A stretch of DNA of 64,000 nucleotides. Origin: Streptomyces sp. I6. GTDB lineage: Bacteria > Actinomycetota > Actinomycetes > Streptomycetales > Streptomycetaceae. The DNA is taken from NCBI GenBank assembly GCA_003725745.1, contig RHDP01000001.1:1209501-1273500 (forward strand), in the 5' to 3' direction. The stretch's first letter is position 1; every line of letters starts with the position of its first letter. This document shows, one piece after another, positions 9,114-18,502 of this stretch. The translations under genes and the position numbers were made by a program. The notes beneath the pieces were generated by a model. It was not told where the DNA came from and searched no databases. It saw only the letters and a list, made by a program, of their open reading frames with translations.

Positions 9114-10158
9114 ACGCCGACTTCCACGACCTGCGGCACCACGGCGACGCGGAGGTCCGCGAGGGCGGACTGACCGATCTCGCGGTCAACGTCCGCGCCG
9201 GCACCCCTCCGGTGTGGCTGCGGGAGCGCATCGCGGCGTCGCTGACGTCGCTCGCCGCCTACCCGGACGGCCGTGCGGCACGGGCGGCGGTCGCGGCACG
9301 GCACGGGGTGCCGGTGCAGCGGGTGCTGCTGACCGCGGGCGCGGCGGAGGCCTTCGTACTGATCGCGCGGGCCCTGCGGGTGAGCCGGCCGGTGGTGGTG
9401 CACCCCCAGTTCACGGAGCCCGAGGCGGCGCTGCGGGACGCGGGGTACGAGGTGGGGCGCGTGGTGCTGCGCGCGGAGGACGGCTTCCGGCTGGACCCGG
9501 CGGCCGTGCCCGAGTCCGCGGACCTCGTCGTCGTCGGCAATCCCACCAACCCCACCTCGGTCCTCCATCCGGCCGCCGAACTGGCCCGGCTCGCCCGGCC
9601 CGGGCGGATCCTGGTCGTCGACGAGGCGTTCATGGACGCGGTTCCCGGCGAACCGGAAGCCCTCGCCCCGCGCACCGATGTGCCCGGGCTGGTCGTGGTC
9701 CGCAGCCTCACCAAGACATGGGGGCTCGCGGGACTGCGGATCGGCTACGTCCTCGCCGAGCCGGGGACGGTCGCCCGGCTCGAACGGGCCCAGCCGCTCT
9801 GGCCGGTGGGGACCCCGCGCTCGCCGCGGCCGAGGCCTGCATGTCGCCGAGGGCGCTGGCGGAGGCCGCTCGGGCAGCGGACCGGATCGCGGCGGACCGG
9901 GCCCATCTGCTCGCCGGTCTCGCGGAGTTCGACGAGGTACGGGCGGTGCCGGCGGCGGCGGGCCCGTTCGTCCTCGTCCGCATCGACCGCGCGGACGAGG
10001 TGCGCGGACGGCTGCGGGCGCTCGGCTTCGCCGCCCGACGCGGGGACACCTTCCCGGGGCTGGACCGCGACTGGCTGCGGCTCGCGGTGCGCGACCGCGC
10101 CACGACGAACCGCTTCCTCCAGGCCCTCGACCAGGCCCTGACGCTCGTCGGGGCGTAG
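9110..10158 (+). CDS. cobC: Threonine-phosphate decarboxylase-like aminotransferase CobC (one apparent -1 frameshift)
   Basis: A PLP fold-type I enzyme of the histidinol-phosphate aminotransferase/CobD-CobC group, expected to make the aminopropanol phosphate arm of cobalamin. Visible motifs are VVVGNPTNPTSVL, ILVVDEAFMDAV and the PLP-lysine context VVRSLTKTWGLAGLRIGY. After ARLERAQPLWPVG the printed frame leaves the family. The next frame continues ALAAAEACMSPRALAEAARAADRI to the stop at 10158. One missing G near 9817, in an ACCCCGCGCTC context, explains this. The corrected length is 349 residues. GTG start overlaps the CbiX-like stop. Confidence 0.85.
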
Positions 10159-10196
10159 GCGCCACGCCAGGGGGCGCGGACGGGACACGGGGCGAC

Positions 10197-10341
10197 GCGT
10201 CCACGGGGGAAGCCGCCACGGGGGCGCGGCGCATACCGGCCCCATCCGAGCATGTGAAGAGTGCCGGCCGGAGGCGCCACGGGGGCGCGGCGCATACGCG
10301 CGAGCACGGCGGGCGCGGCGCGTCCACGTGGGAAGCCGCCA
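10197..10341. repeat. Intergenic set of paired 22-bp direct repeats
   Basis: Two different 22-base sequences each occur twice in about 145 bases. One, GCCACGGGGGCGCGGCGCAT plus AC, is at 10215-10236 and 10276-10297. The other, GCGTCCACG(G/T)GGGAAGCCGC plus CA, is at 10197-10218 and 10320-10341 with one mismatch. The order is B-A-A-B. The segment lies just after cobC. The rest of 10159-10622 holds no gene I can support, only this array and the terminator at 10453. Confidence 0.75.
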
Positions 10342-10452
10342 GGCCCTTGAGGGCCGATGCCCCGGGACCGCCCCGGGCCTCGCCCGGTGCCCCGACGGCC
10401 GGAGGACGGGGACTGGCTCCCGCGGCCGGGCGGTGGCCCTCCCCGCGGTACC

Positions 10453-10484
10453 GGCGGAACCTGCCGGTAACGGCAGGTTCCGCC
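10453..10484. terminator. Bidirectional hairpin terminator between cobC and the LAxTG gene
   Basis: A perfect 14-bp stem (GGCGGAACCTGCCG with its complement) around a GTAA loop. It lies between the plus-strand cobalamin genes and the convergent minus-strand surface protein. There is no U-tract, as is common in high-GC actinobacteria. Confidence 0.8.
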
Positions 10485-10622
10485 CGGGCCGGCCACCTCC
10501 GTGCAGGCGCCGGCTCTCGGGGAGTGGCTCTCGGGGAAGCACCGCGCGGCCGGGGCCCGGGCATGGCGCGGCCCGGCCGGCCGCCTACGACGGCAGGCGG
10601 GACGTCGCGCTCGCGGCAGTCC

Positions 10623-11543
10623 TCAGCGCGGCGCGTGGCGGCGGGACAGGGCGACCGCCGCGGCGCCCGCGGCGAGGAGGACCGCCGAGACCGCCGCGAA
10701 CCACGGCGTCGACTCGTCCCCGCCCGTCGCCGCCAGATCGTCCGACGGCTTCGCCACCTCCCCGCCGGTCTGGGGCCGGACATCGGGCGGCGCCGCCTTG
10801 ACGGACGGTTCGCCGACCGGCTCGCCGGACGGCGTCGCGCAGGTCGCCTCCGCCAGGGTCAGCGTGCCGTCGACCTCGGCGACGTTCAGCTTCAGCGGGT
10901 TGACGGAGACCTTCAGTTCGAGCGCCGTCGCAGCGGCCGTGTGTGTTGCCGTGGTGGTACGGGAGAGGTCGAGGGTGACGGCGCCGACGCCCGGTACCTC
11001 GACCTCGGTCGTGCCGTCCGCCGTCAGCGTGGTCTTCCTGCCGAGGACCGTGACGGGGCCGAGCAGGTGGGAGCGGGCGGCCGGCTTCTTCCCCACCGCG
11101 CAGACCGCCTCGGACGTGACCTGCCCGACCTCGACGAGGGGGAGCAGCGGAAGTCCCGGCACATGCACCCTCGCCCTGGCGAGTTCCGCGCGGCCCTCGG
11201 CGCCGTCCCCGTCCGCGGTGGCCTTCGCGAAGGCCGCTTCCGCCTGCAGCACGTTGAACGGTCTGCCCTGGTCGACGCCTTCGAGCTGGACGGTCAGCGC
11301 GGTCTTCTCGGCGCTCGCCGGCGCCTGGACCTCGTTGAGGGACGCCTTCAGCGGAACCCGCACGCTCTTGTCGAGCAGGGAGACGTCCAGCCCCGTCCGG
11401 AGGACGACCGCGCTCGCTCGCCCGTCGCCGGCACCCGTCGCCTGGGCGGGGGCGGCGAGTGCCACGGGCCCGACGGCCAGCGCGGCGGCGGCCGCGGCGG
11501 CCGTCGAACGGCGTACGGGCATGCGGAAGACGGTGCTCTTCAC
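10623..11543 (-). CDS. LAxTG-anchored secreted surface protein (SCO1860-like)
   Basis: A 306-residue exported protein that I recognise as the SCO1860-type family. The chosen GTG start gives a basic N-region (VKSTVFRMPVRRST), then a hydrophobic stretch AAAAAAALAVGPVALAAPAQA with an AxA cleavage site. The middle is beta-rich with no known catalytic motif. The C-terminus has a cell-wall sorting signal: LAATG about 37 residues from the end, a hydrophobic helix, then RRHAPR. LAxTG is the motif of class E sortases in Streptomyces. An upstream in-frame GTG would extend the protein but would bury the signal peptide. Function unknown; surface attachment is inferred. Confidence 0.8.
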   Translation of the reverse strand: MKSTVFRMPVRRSTAAAAAAALAVGPVALAAPAQATGAGDGRASAVVLRTGLDVSLLDKSVRVPLKASLNEVQAPASAEKTALTVQLEGVDQGRPFNVLQAEAAFAKATADGDGAEGRAELARARVHVPGLPLLPLVEVGQVTSEAVCAVGKKPAARSHLLGPVTVLGRKTTLTADGTTEVEVPGVGAVTLDLSRTTTATHTAAATALELKVSVNPLKLNVAEVDGTLTLAEATCATPSGEPVGEPSVKAAPPDVRPQTGGEVAKPSDDLAATGGDESTPWFAAVSAVLLAAGAAAVALSRRHAPR

Positions 11544-11852
11544 GGTGGTGGAACCCCCACGGGAGACATGACGTCGCCGCGCGCCCGCGACAGGGACCGG
11601 TGCGGGGCGGCGACCGGGAACACCGGAATACTTGCCCACCGAGAGTGAACCGTCAGACACCCGAGGTGAGTTCACTCCAAAGTGACGTTTCCGCGCTCAT
11701 ATTCGATTACCGGCGTACGGGCGTTCCCCGCGCGTCCCCCGTGAGGCGGGCGTGAAGGGCGCAGGGCAGTCGCCGGCGGGGGTGCGCGCGAGCGGGCGGC
11801 GGCGGGCGGGGGGCGGGGGCCGTGCGAACCGGCCGGTCCCCGTCACGGTCCG

Positions 11853-12941
11853 TCAGCCGACGACGCGCCCCCGCATGACCACCGCGCTCGGCGCCGCCAG
11901 CACCCGTACGTCCGCCCTCGGGTCGCTCTCGTACACGACCAGATCCGCCGGGGCTCCTTCCTCCAGGCCCGGCCGCCCCAGCCAGTCCCGCGCGCCCCAG
12001 GTCGTCGCGGAGAGCGCGTCGACCGCCGGGAGCCCGGCCTTGACCAGTTCGGCGACCTCCGCGGCCACGAGCCCGTGCGGCAGGGAGCCGCCGGCATCGG
12101 TGCCGACGTAGACGGGGATGCCCGCGTCCCAGGCCGAGCGGACGGTGTCGTACCGGCGCTCGTGGAGCCGTCGCATATGGTCCGACCAGCGGGGGAACTT
12201 GCTCTCGCCACCGGCTGCGAGCTGCGGGAAGGTGGCGATGTTGACCAGCGTCGGGACGATGGCCACACCGCGCTCGGCGAACAGCGGGATCAGGTCCTCG
12301 GTCAGTCCGGTGGCGTGCTCGATGCAGTCGATGCCCGCCTCGACGAGGTCGCGCAGCGAGTCCTCGGCGAAGCAGTGGGCGGTGACCCGGGCGCCGAGGC
12401 GGTGCGCCTCGGCAATGGCGGCTTCGACCGCGCCGCGCGGCCAGCAGGCGGTGAGGTCGCCCACCTCCCGGTCGATCCAGTCGCCGACGAGCTTGACCCA
12501 GCCGTCGCCGCGCCGGGCCTCGCGGCCCACGTAGGCGACGAGGTCCTCGGGCTCGATCTCATGGGCGTAGTTGCGGATATAGCGGCGGGTGCGCGCGATG
12601 TGACGCCCGGCACGGATGATCCTCGGCAGGTCCTCGCGGTCGTCGATCCAGCGGGTGTCGGCGGCGGATCCGGCGTCGCGGATGAGCAGGGTGCCCGCGT
12701 CGCGGTCGGTCAGCGCCTGCTTCTCGCTGGTCGCCTCGTCCACCGCGCCGTGCCGGTCGAGCCCGACGTGGCAGTGCGCGTCGACCAGACCGGGGAGCGC
12801 CCAGCCACGGACGGTCCGGACGTCCCCGGCGGCCGGGCGCCGGTAGGTGACGCGCCCACCGACCACCCACAGCTCGTCCCGTACGTCGTCCGGCCCGACG
12901 AGCACCCGCCCTGTCACGTGCAGCACCGCGTGATCGCTCAT
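11853..12941 (-). CDS. Amidohydrolase family protein
   Basis: A 362-residue TIM-barrel metal-dependent hydrolase of the imidazolonepropionase/amidohydrolase group. The metal-binding HxH is in LPGLVDAHCHVGLD near residue 60. Further signatures are GARVTAHCFAEDSLRDLVEAGIDCIEHATGLTED (His ligands), VYVGTDAGGSLPHGL (catalytic Asp) and the C-terminal GAPADLVVYESDPRADV strand. The ATG at 12939-12941 gives the usual family length. Gene order (LAxTG protein, amidohydrolase, ect operon) matches what I recall of S. coelicolor. Substrate unknown. Confidence 0.85.
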   Translation of the reverse strand: MSDHAVLHVTGRVLVGPDDVRDELWVVGGRVTYRRPAAGDVRTVRGWALPGLVDAHCHVGLDRHGAVDEATSEKQALTDRDAGTLLIRDAGSAADTRWIDDREDLPRIIRAGRHIARTRRYIRNYAHEIEPEDLVAYVGREARRGDGWVKLVGDWIDREVGDLTACWPRGAVEAAIAEAHRLGARVTAHCFAEDSLRDLVEAGIDCIEHATGLTEDLIPLFAERGVAIVPTLVNIATFPQLAAGGESKFPRWSDHMRRLHERRYDTVRSAWDAGIPVYVGTDAGGSLPHGLVAAEVAELVKAGLPAVDALSATTWGARDWLGRPGLEEGAPADLVVYESDPRADVRVLAAPSAVVMRGRVVG

Positions 12942-13519
12942 AGGGAGCACTCTACGAGTCCCGCCCCTGAGGCCGTCCCGCGGCCGACGACGCCCGGCAC
13001 ACCGGCGAGATCCGGGACACCAAGGACATCCGGGACATCGGGAAACCGGGAGCACGAGGGCTTCGCGCACCCCGGGAACCCCGGGAACCCCGACGTGCGT
13101 CCGCGGTGCCGTTCCGCACCGCGGATGCCACCGGCGCAGGTTGCTCGGACTCCGCGGGGAGCGCCTTCGAAGCCCGGCAGAACCAATTCCCCGAACCGCA
13201 CCGAAAAAACAAACAGCGCATTAATAAGAGAATTCCGGGAGTCACCTTTTGCAAGAGCTGCTTCCTGAGTTCGTCTGCCCGCTTTCCGGGGCGCTAAACG
13301 CATCGGTTCCCACGAGATCCGAGAGCCATTCCGCAGGCTTCACAGGCATGTGACGGACACCACACAAACGGCGTTCTGTCCGATAACTCCCGGTCAAATA
13401 GGGATAATTCACCCCGCTCTCACGCCGGGGTGCGCGCCCGCGTGATAACACATCGAGCGAGACTCGCCAACCCCTCCCCACGATGCAATTTATGAATTTG
13501 CTCGGTAAATTAAATCCGC
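12942..13519. promoter_or_regulatory. Intergenic control region between amidohydrolase and ectA
   Basis: 578 bases with no supportable gene. The first part is GC-rich with short repeats of CGGGACATC and CCGGGAACC. From about 13200 to 13515 the DNA becomes unusually AT-rich for this genome, including AATTTATGAATTTG and GGTAAATTAAAT just before the ectA ATG. This drop in GC is what one expects of the regulated ect promoter, which responds to salt or osmotic stress in related bacteria. I cannot fix -35/-10 boxes with confidence; GATAAT at 13403-13408 has no convincing -35 partner. Confidence 0.5.
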
Positions 13520-14014
13520 ATGACCACCGCATTGAGCATCGACAGCCCGAGCGTGGAGGACGGAGCCGCCATCTGGCGCATAGCCCGCGACTCCGAGGTC
13601 CTGGACCTCAACTCCTCGTACAGCTATCTGCTGTGGTGCCGCGATTTCGCCGCGACCTCCGTGGTGGCCCGCGGCCCGGACGGTGAGCCGATCGCCTTCG
13701 TCACCGGTTACGTCCGGCCCGAGCGTCCGGACGTGCTGGTCGTCTGGCAGGTCGCCGTCGACGGCGAGCACCGCGGCCGCGGACTGGCCGGCACGCTCCT
13801 CGACGCACTCACACACCGGGTCGTCCCGCGCGGCATCCGCGCGATCGAGACGACCGTCACCCCGGACAACACCGCCTCGGACCGCCTCTTCACCTCGTAC
13901 GCGGCCCGGCACGGCGCGTCACTGGACCGCGAGGTCCTGTTCGACGGCGGGCTCTTCCCCGACGGGGGACACCAGCCCGAGGTGCTGTACCGCATCGGCC
14001 CCATCGGCGACTGA
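13520..14014 (+). CDS. ectA: L-2,4-diaminobutyrate acetyltransferase EctA
   Basis: First operon-encoded acetylation step of ectoine synthesis: acetyl-CoA acetylates the gamma-amino group of L-2,4-diaminobutyrate. The product is 164 residues with a GNAT fold. The acetyl-CoA site is seen in VAVDGEHRGRGLAGTLLDAL. Family signatures are LDLNSSYSYLLWCRDFAATS and ETTVTPDNTASDRLF. The ATG at 13520 follows an AT-rich leader and has only a weak Shine-Dalgarno. It heads the ectABCD operon, with ectB 121 bases downstream. Confidence 0.97.
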   Translation: MTTALSIDSPSVEDGAAIWRIARDSEVLDLNSSYSYLLWCRDFAATSVVARGPDGEPIAFVTGYVRPERPDVLVVWQVAVDGEHRGRGLAGTLLDALTHRVVPRGIRAIETTVTPDNTASDRLFTSYAARHGASLDREVLFDGGLFPDGGHQPEVLYRIGPIGD

Positions 14015-14135
14015 GACCGGTGGACCGGCCGGTCCCGGACACCTGTTCCGCGCCGGGCCGCCTCAGGCAGGCCCGCGCGACCCCGCACGACCCGCATCCC
14101 AGCTCCGTCCGACCCCACATCAGGAGTGAAACGCT

Positions 14136-15404
14136 GTGACCATCACCCCGCCCGCCCTGAGTGTCTTCGAGACCCTGGAGTCGGAGGTGCGCAGCTACTG
14201 CCGCGGTTGGCCCGCCGTCTTCGACCGCGCGCAGGGCGCCCGCCTCACCGACGAGGACGGCCACACCTACCTCGACTTCTTCGCCGGCGCAGGGTCGCTC
14301 AACTACGGCCACAACAACCCGGTGCTCAAACGCGCGCTGCTGGACTACCTGGAGCGCGACGGCATCACCCACGGCCTGGACATGGCGACGACCGCCAAGC
14401 GGGCCTTCCTGGAGAGCTTCCAGAACGCCGTACTGCGGCCGCGTGACCTGCCCTACAAGGTGATGTTCCCCGGCCCGACCGGCACCAACGCCGTCGAGGC
14501 CGCGCTGAAGCTGGCCCGCAAGGTGAAGGGCCGCGAGTCGATCGTGTCCTTCACCAACGCCTTCCACGGGATGTCGCTCGGCTCCCTCGCCGTGACCGGC
14601 AACGCCTTCAAGCGCGCCGGCGCCGGCATCCCGCTGGTCCACGGCACCCCGATGCCGTTCGACAACTACCTGGACGGCCAGGTCCAGGACTTCCTCTGGT
14701 TCGAGCGCCTGCTCGAGGACCAGGGGTCCGGGCTGAACAAGCCCGCCGCGGTCATCGTCGAGACCGTGCAGGGCGAGGGCGGCATCAACGTCGCCCGCCC
14801 CGAGTGGCTGCGGGCGCTGGCCGACCTGTGCCGGCGTCAGGACATGCTGCTCATCGTCGACGACATCCAGATGGGCTGCGGCCGCACCGGTGCCTTCTTC
14901 TCCTTCGAGGAGGCGGGCATCACCCCGGACATCGTCACCCTGTCGAAGTCCATCAGCGGCTACGGCCTGCCCATGGCGCTCTGCCTGTTCAACCCGGAAC
15001 TGGACGTCTGGGAGCCGGGCGAGCACAACGGCACGTTCCGCGGCAACAACCCGGCCTTCGTCACGGCCGCCGCCGCGCTGGACGCCTACTGGGCCGACGG
15101 GCAGATGGAGAAGCAGACCATCGCCCGCGGCGAGCAGGTGGAGCAGGCCCTCCTGGGCATCTGCGACGAGAACTCCGCCCTCGGCGCCCACTACCGCGGC
15201 CGCGGTCTGGTCTGGGGCCTGGAGTTCACCGACAAGAGCCGTGCGTCGGCGGTCTGCGCGCGGGCGTTCGAGCTCGGCCTGCTGCTGGAGACCTCGGGCC
15301 CGGAGAGCGAGGTGGTGAAGCTGCTGCCGCCGCTCACCGTGACGCCCGACGAGCTGGACGAGGGCCTGCGCACGCTGGCCCGTGCCGTCCGCGAGACCGC
15401 CTGA
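14136..15404 (+). CDS. ectB: Diaminobutyrate--2-oxoglutarate transaminase EctB
   Basis: Converts aspartate-4-semialdehyde and glutamate to L-2,4-diaminobutyrate with PLP, feeding EctA. The 422-residue product has the class-III aminotransferase features: [14 protein letters not shown], the [19 protein letters not shown] cofactor region, the aspartate in [15 protein letters not shown] and the PLP lysine in [15 protein letters not shown]. Start is GTG at 14136 with AGGAG upstream (14121-14125). Length is typical. Confidence 0.97.
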   Translation: MTITPPALSVFETLESEVRSYCRGWPAVFDRAQGARLTDEDGHTYLDFFAGAGSLNYGHNNPVLKRALLDYLERDGITHGLDMATTAKRAFLESFQNAVLRPRDLPYKVMFPGPTGTNAVEAALKLARKVKGRESIVSFTNAFHGMSLGSLAVTGNAFKRAGAGIPLVHGTPMPFDNYLDGQVQDFLWFERLLEDQGSGLNKPAAVIVETVQGEGGINVARPEWLRALADLCRRQDMLLIVDDIQMGCGRTGAFFSFEEAGITPDIVTLSKSISGYGLPMALCLFNPELDVWEPGEHNGTFRGNNPAFVTAAAALDAYWADGQMEKQTIARGEQVEQALLGICDENSALGAHYRGRGLVWGLEFTDKSRASAVCARAFELGLLLETSGPESEVVKLLPPLTVTPDELDEGLRTLARAVRETA

Positions 15405-15462
15405 GGCCCCCGCGGCCCCGACCCACCCCGTACGGCGAGGAAAGAAAGGTTCTGAAAGCACC

Positions 15463-15890
15463 GTGATCGTCCGATCGCTCAAGGACATCGAGAACACCGA
15501 CCGGCACGTCCGGTCGAAGTCCGGCACCTGGGAGAGCAAGCGGATCGTGCTCGCCAAGGAGAAGGCGGGCTTCTCCCTCCACGAGACCGTGCTGTACGCG
15601 GGTACGGAGACGTCGATGTGGTACGCGAACCACATCGAGGCCGTGCTCTGCGTGGAGGGCGAGGCGGAGCTGACGAACGACGAGACCGGTGAGGCGCACT
15701 GGATCGAGCCCGGCACGATGTACCTGCTGGACGGCCACGAGCGCCACACGCTGCGTCCCAAGACGGACTTCCGCTGCGTCTGCGTCTTCAACCCGCCCGT
15801 CACCGGGCGGGAGGACCACGACGAGAACGGCACCTACCCTCCCCAGAGCCGGAGGCCTGGGGGGACCCCCAGCACACCGAGGAGGGCTGA
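15463..15890 (+). CDS. ectC: L-ectoine synthase EctC (one apparent -1 frameshift near the 3' end)
   Basis: Cyclises N-gamma-acetyl-diaminobutyrate to ectoine. The cupin enzyme begins [25 protein letters not shown]. Conserved signatures are [35 protein letters not shown] and [17 protein letters not shown]. The printed frame then misses the expected end and would run out of frame through ectD to 16482. One base added near 15841 restores a tail ending HTEEG and a TGA two bases before the ectD ATG, giving 142 residues. The extra tail is encoded by a palindromic element (15839-15871) that typical EctC genes lack. The ectD Shine-Dalgarno lies in the last codons. Confidence 0.9.
15839..15871 (+). 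repeat. Small palindromic element CTCCCC...GGGGGGACCCCCA inside ectC
   Basis: A G/C-run element with the shape CTCCCC-AG-spacer-CTGGGGGGACCCCCA. It sits between EctC codons ENGTYP and HTEEG, where homologues continue directly. A copy in the opposite orientation lies in sufD at 39336-39375. From memory, elements of this shape are common in Streptomyces genomes. Confidence 0.65.
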
Positions 15891-15892
15891 CC

Positions 15893-16783
15893 ATGACCAC
15901 CGCGATCACCGATCTCTACCCGACCCGCGGCGCCACCGAGACTGCCGTCCCCCGCCAGGACCCGGTGGTGTGGTCGCCGCCCGGAGCGCCGGGCCCGATC
16001 TCCGCGGCCGACCTCCAGGCGTACGAGCACGACGGCTTCCTCGCCATGCCGGAGCTGATCACTCCGGCCGAGGTGGAGGTCTACCGCACCGAGCTGGACC
16101 GGCTGGTCGACGACCCGCTGATCCGCGCCGACGAGCGCTCGATCGTCGAGCCGACGTCGCAGTCGGTCCGTTCGGTCTTCGAGGTCCACAAGATCAGCGA
16201 GATCTTCGAGGCCCTGGTACGCGACGAGCGCGTCGTGGGCCGGGCGCGGCAGATCCTCGGCTCCGACGTCTACGTGCACCAGTCGCGGATCAACGTCAAG
16301 CCCGGATTCGGGGCCTCGGGCTTCTACTGGCACTCGGACTTCGAGACCTGGCACGCCGAGGACGGGCTGCCGAACATGCGGACCGTGTCGGTGTCGATCG
16401 CTCTCACCGAGAACTACGACACCAACGGCGGGCTGATGATCATGCCCGGCTCGCACAAGACGTTCCTGGGCTGCGCCGGTGAGACGCCCAAGGACAACTA
16501 CAAGAAGTCGCTGCAGATGCAGGACGCCGGAACCCCGTCGGACGAGGCGCTGACCGCGTTCGCGGACCGGCACGGCATCCGGCTGTTCACCGGCAGGGCC
16601 GGCTCGGCGACCTGGTTCGACTGCAACGCGATGCACGGTTCCGGGGACAACATCACCCCGTACGCGCGCAGCAATGTCTTCATCGTGTTCAACAGCGTGG
16701 AGAACGCCGCGCGGGAGCCGTTCGCGGCACCGGTGCCGCGTCCGACGTTCATCGGCGCGCGGGACTTCACGCCGGTGAGGTGA
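15893..16783 (+). CDS. ectD: Ectoine hydroxylase EctD
   Basis: Fe(II)/2-oxoglutarate dioxygenase that turns ectoine into 5-hydroxyectoine. The 296-residue product shows the iron ligands His147 and Asp149 in [11 protein letters not shown] and His248 in [12 protein letters not shown]. The EctD signature stretch around [21 protein letters not shown] is complete. The arginine expected to bind 2-oxoglutarate follows in PYARSN. Start is ATG at 15893 with GAGGAGG (15879-15885) as ribosome site inside the ectC end. Last gene of the operon, followed by a strong hairpin. Confidence 0.97.
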   Translation: MTTAITDLYPTRGATETAVPRQDPVVWSPPGAPGPISAADLQAYEHDGFLAMPELITPAEVEVYRTELDRLVDDPLIRADERSIVEPTSQSVRSVFEVHKISEIFEALVRDERVVGRARQILGSDVYVHQSRINVKPGFGASGFYWHSDFETWHAEDGLPNMRTVSVSIALTENYDTNGGLMIMPGSHKTFLGCAGETPKDNYKKSLQMQDAGTPSDEALTAFADRHGIRLFTGRAGSATWFDCNAMHGSGDNITPYARSNVFIVFNSVENAAREPFAAPVPRPTFIGARDFTPVR

Positions 16784-16871
16784 CTCGGGGCCGGTCCCGG
16801 GGGACGCTCCGGGACACGGCGTCGGAGCGCGGTGGCCGCACCCCGGTGGGGCCGCCGTGAGATGCGGGCAG

Positions 16872-16899
16872 GGGGCCGGCCGCTTGTGCGGCCGGCCCC
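16872..16899 (+). terminator. ect operon terminator hairpin
   Basis: A perfect 12-bp stem GGGGCCGGCCGC around a TTGT loop, followed by TTCCCC. It lies 88 bases after the ectD stop. Confidence 0.85.
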
Positions 16900-16976
16900 T
16901 TCCCCGTGCCCGGACCGCGGTCGGCAGCCCTTCCGCCCGGGCCCCGGTCCGGCTCCTCCCGGGCCCGGGCCCCCGG

Positions 16977-17045
16977 TCAGCCGCCCAGCGCCGGGTAGTC
17001 GATGTAGCCCTTGTCGCCGCCGCCGAAGAAGGTTCCGGGGCGGCG
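16977..17045 (-). pseudogene. C-terminal remnant of an Old-Yellow-Enzyme (alkene reductase) gene
   Basis: On the minus strand 22 codons read RPGTFFGGGDKGYIDYPALGG and stop. This is the conserved C-terminus of the NADH:flavin oxidoreductase/OYE family (pattern FYGGG-x2-GY-x-DYP). Immediately upstream the frame hits a stop and no more of the enzyme (normally about 350 residues) is present. Instead the sequence passes directly into a divergently oriented MarR-like gene. In many streptomycetes, as I recall, an OYE gene sits divergent from such a regulator, so a deletion of roughly 1 kb is the simplest reading. Confidence 0.7.
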
Positions 17046-17098
17046 GGGAGCTGCCGGCCGCCGCCCGCGGCGGCCCGGTCAGCCATGCCGTCTCCCGG

Positions 17099-17575
17099 GT
17101 GGCCCGGCTCCACCGCATCGCGGCGGGCAGGCTGCTGAGGCAGGCGGGGCTCTACCCGGGCCAGGAGAGGGTGATGATGCACCTCTGGGAGACCGGGCCG
17201 GTGCGCCAGTCCGAACTCATCAGGATCTGCGAACTCGACCCCTCGACCGTCACCAAGATGCTCCAGCGCCTGGAGCAGTCCGGTCATGTCCGCAGGTGCC
17301 CCGACCCCGCCGACCGGCGTGCGGTCCTGGTCGAGGCGACCGAGGGCAGCTGTGCGCTGCTCGCCGACGTCAGCCGGGCCTGGAGCACGCTGGAGGAGGT
17401 GACGCTGGCCGGGCTGGAGCCGGCCGAGCGGGCCGAGCTGGCCAGGCTGCTGGCCAAGGTCGAGGGCAACCTCTGTACCGAGGCCCTGGCGGAGTGCCGC
17501 GACCTCCCGGGGGCCCGGCAGGCCCGGCCCGGGAGCGCACAGGCCCGGCCGGAGGAGAATCGCACCCGGCCTTGA
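17099..17575 (+). CDS. MarR-family transcriptional regulator, 5' end lost or unclear
   Basis: A winged-helix repressor of the MarR family. The DNA-binding part reads GQERVMMHLWETGPVRQSELIRICELDPSTVTKMLQRLEQSGHVRRCPDPADRRAVLVEAT. Family-like sequence begins slightly earlier (PVSHAVSRVARLHR, from about 17078) than the first plausible start, GTG at 17099. The only other in-frame starts, at 16832 and 16862, would translate the antisense of the OYE remnant. The natural start and promoter were therefore probably deleted. The C-terminus is low complexity and Arg/Ala-rich. Likely a former regulator of the lost OYE gene; expression is doubtful. Confidence 0.6.
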   Translation: MARLHRIAAGRLLRQAGLYPGQERVMMHLWETGPVRQSELIRICELDPSTVTKMLQRLEQSGHVRRCPDPADRRAVLVEATEGSCALLADVSRAWSTLEEVTLAGLEPAERAELARLLAKVEGNLCTEALAECRDLPGARQARPGSAQARPEENRTRP

Positions 17576-17757
17576 GCCAGGCCGTCACGGCCGTGCCGGA
17601 CACCCGGCCGGGCGGGCGGGCGGGCGCGGACACGCCGCCCCCGGCCCGCGAGGACCCGCACCCGGCACCGGGGAGCACGCCCCGGCTCCTCCACCGTCGG
17701 GCACACCCGTCCCCGGCCGTCGGGCACGCCGAACCCTCAGCCGCCGGGCGCGCCCGA

Positions 17758-18501
17758 TCAGCCCGAGAGCACGTCGAGGGCCCGGTCGACGTCGTCGGCC
17801 GAGTTGTAGAGGTGGAACGAGGCCCGCAGGATGCCGGCCCGGGCGGACATGACGACCCCCGCGCGGGCGAGCAGGGGCCTGCGCTCGCCGAGTCCGGGTA
17901 CCCCGACGATCGCCGAGTCGCCGCGCACGGGCTCGTGCCCGAGCTGCACCAGCCCGTCCCGGAACCGGGCCGCCAGCGCGGTGTCGTGGGCGTGTACCGC
18001 CGCGATGCCCGCCTCCTCCAGCAGCGGCAGGGACTGCGCGGCCGCGTGGTAGGAGAAGTACGAGGGCGGCTCGTCGTAGCGCCGGGCGGAGCGGGCGAAG
18101 TGCTCGACGGGCCCGTACGTGCTCCCCGCCGGGTCCTCGGCCGCGTACAGACCCGCGTGCACCGGGACCAGCGACTCCTGCGCCTCCTCGGTGACGGTGA
18201 GGAAGGACGCGCCGCGTGGGCACAGCAGGTACTTGAACCCGGCCGTGACCGTGTAGTCGTACCGCCCCGCGTCCAGCGGCAGCCAGCCCGCGGCCTGGCT
18301 CGCGTCCAGCAGGACGCGCGCCCCGTGCGCGGCCGCGGCGGCCCGCACCGCCGGCAGATCCGCGATCCGGCCGTCGGCGGACTGCACCGCGGACAGGGCC
18401 ACCAGGGCGGTGCCGGGCCCCACCGCCTCAGCCAGCGATTCGAGCGGGGCGTACCGCACCTTCAGGTCCCGGGTGGTGAAGGGGGTGACCATGGAGGTCA
18501 A
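17758..18501 (-). pseudogene. Class-V aminotransferase, N-terminal part missing next to the IS605-type element
   Basis: 247 residues of a PLP fold-type I (aminotransferase class V) enzyme. Visible are LVALSAVQSADGRIADLP, ARVLLDASQAAGWLP (PLP aspartate) and the lysine context YDYTVTAGFKYLLCPRG. The protein begins abruptly at TSMVTPF, roughly 90-100 residues into a normal enzyme. The only start is a TTG created at the junction with the transposable element, whose right end abuts it. The missing 5' part is not on the far side of the element (20281-20484), so insertion was accompanied by a deletion. PLP lysine and aspartate remain, but a fold lacking its N-terminal part is unlikely to work. Confidence 0.8.
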
Positions 18502-18502
18502 C

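Noticed and set aside
10190-10345. Possible cobalamin riboswitch, given GGGGAAGCCG and nearby B12 genes
   Set aside because: The B12 box and the ordered helices of the class are missing, it lies at the end of the cluster pointing at no cobalamin gene, and the sequence is explained better as direct repeats.
13242-13532. A 96-residue minus-strand frame in the ectA leader
   Set aside because: No ribosome site, no family-like sequence, and it covers the AT-rich promoter.
15463-16482. A 340-residue EctC fusion product if the printed frame is taken literally
   Set aside because: The extension is out-of-frame ectD and Arg/Pro-rich nonsense. One restored base gives a normal end beside the ectD start.
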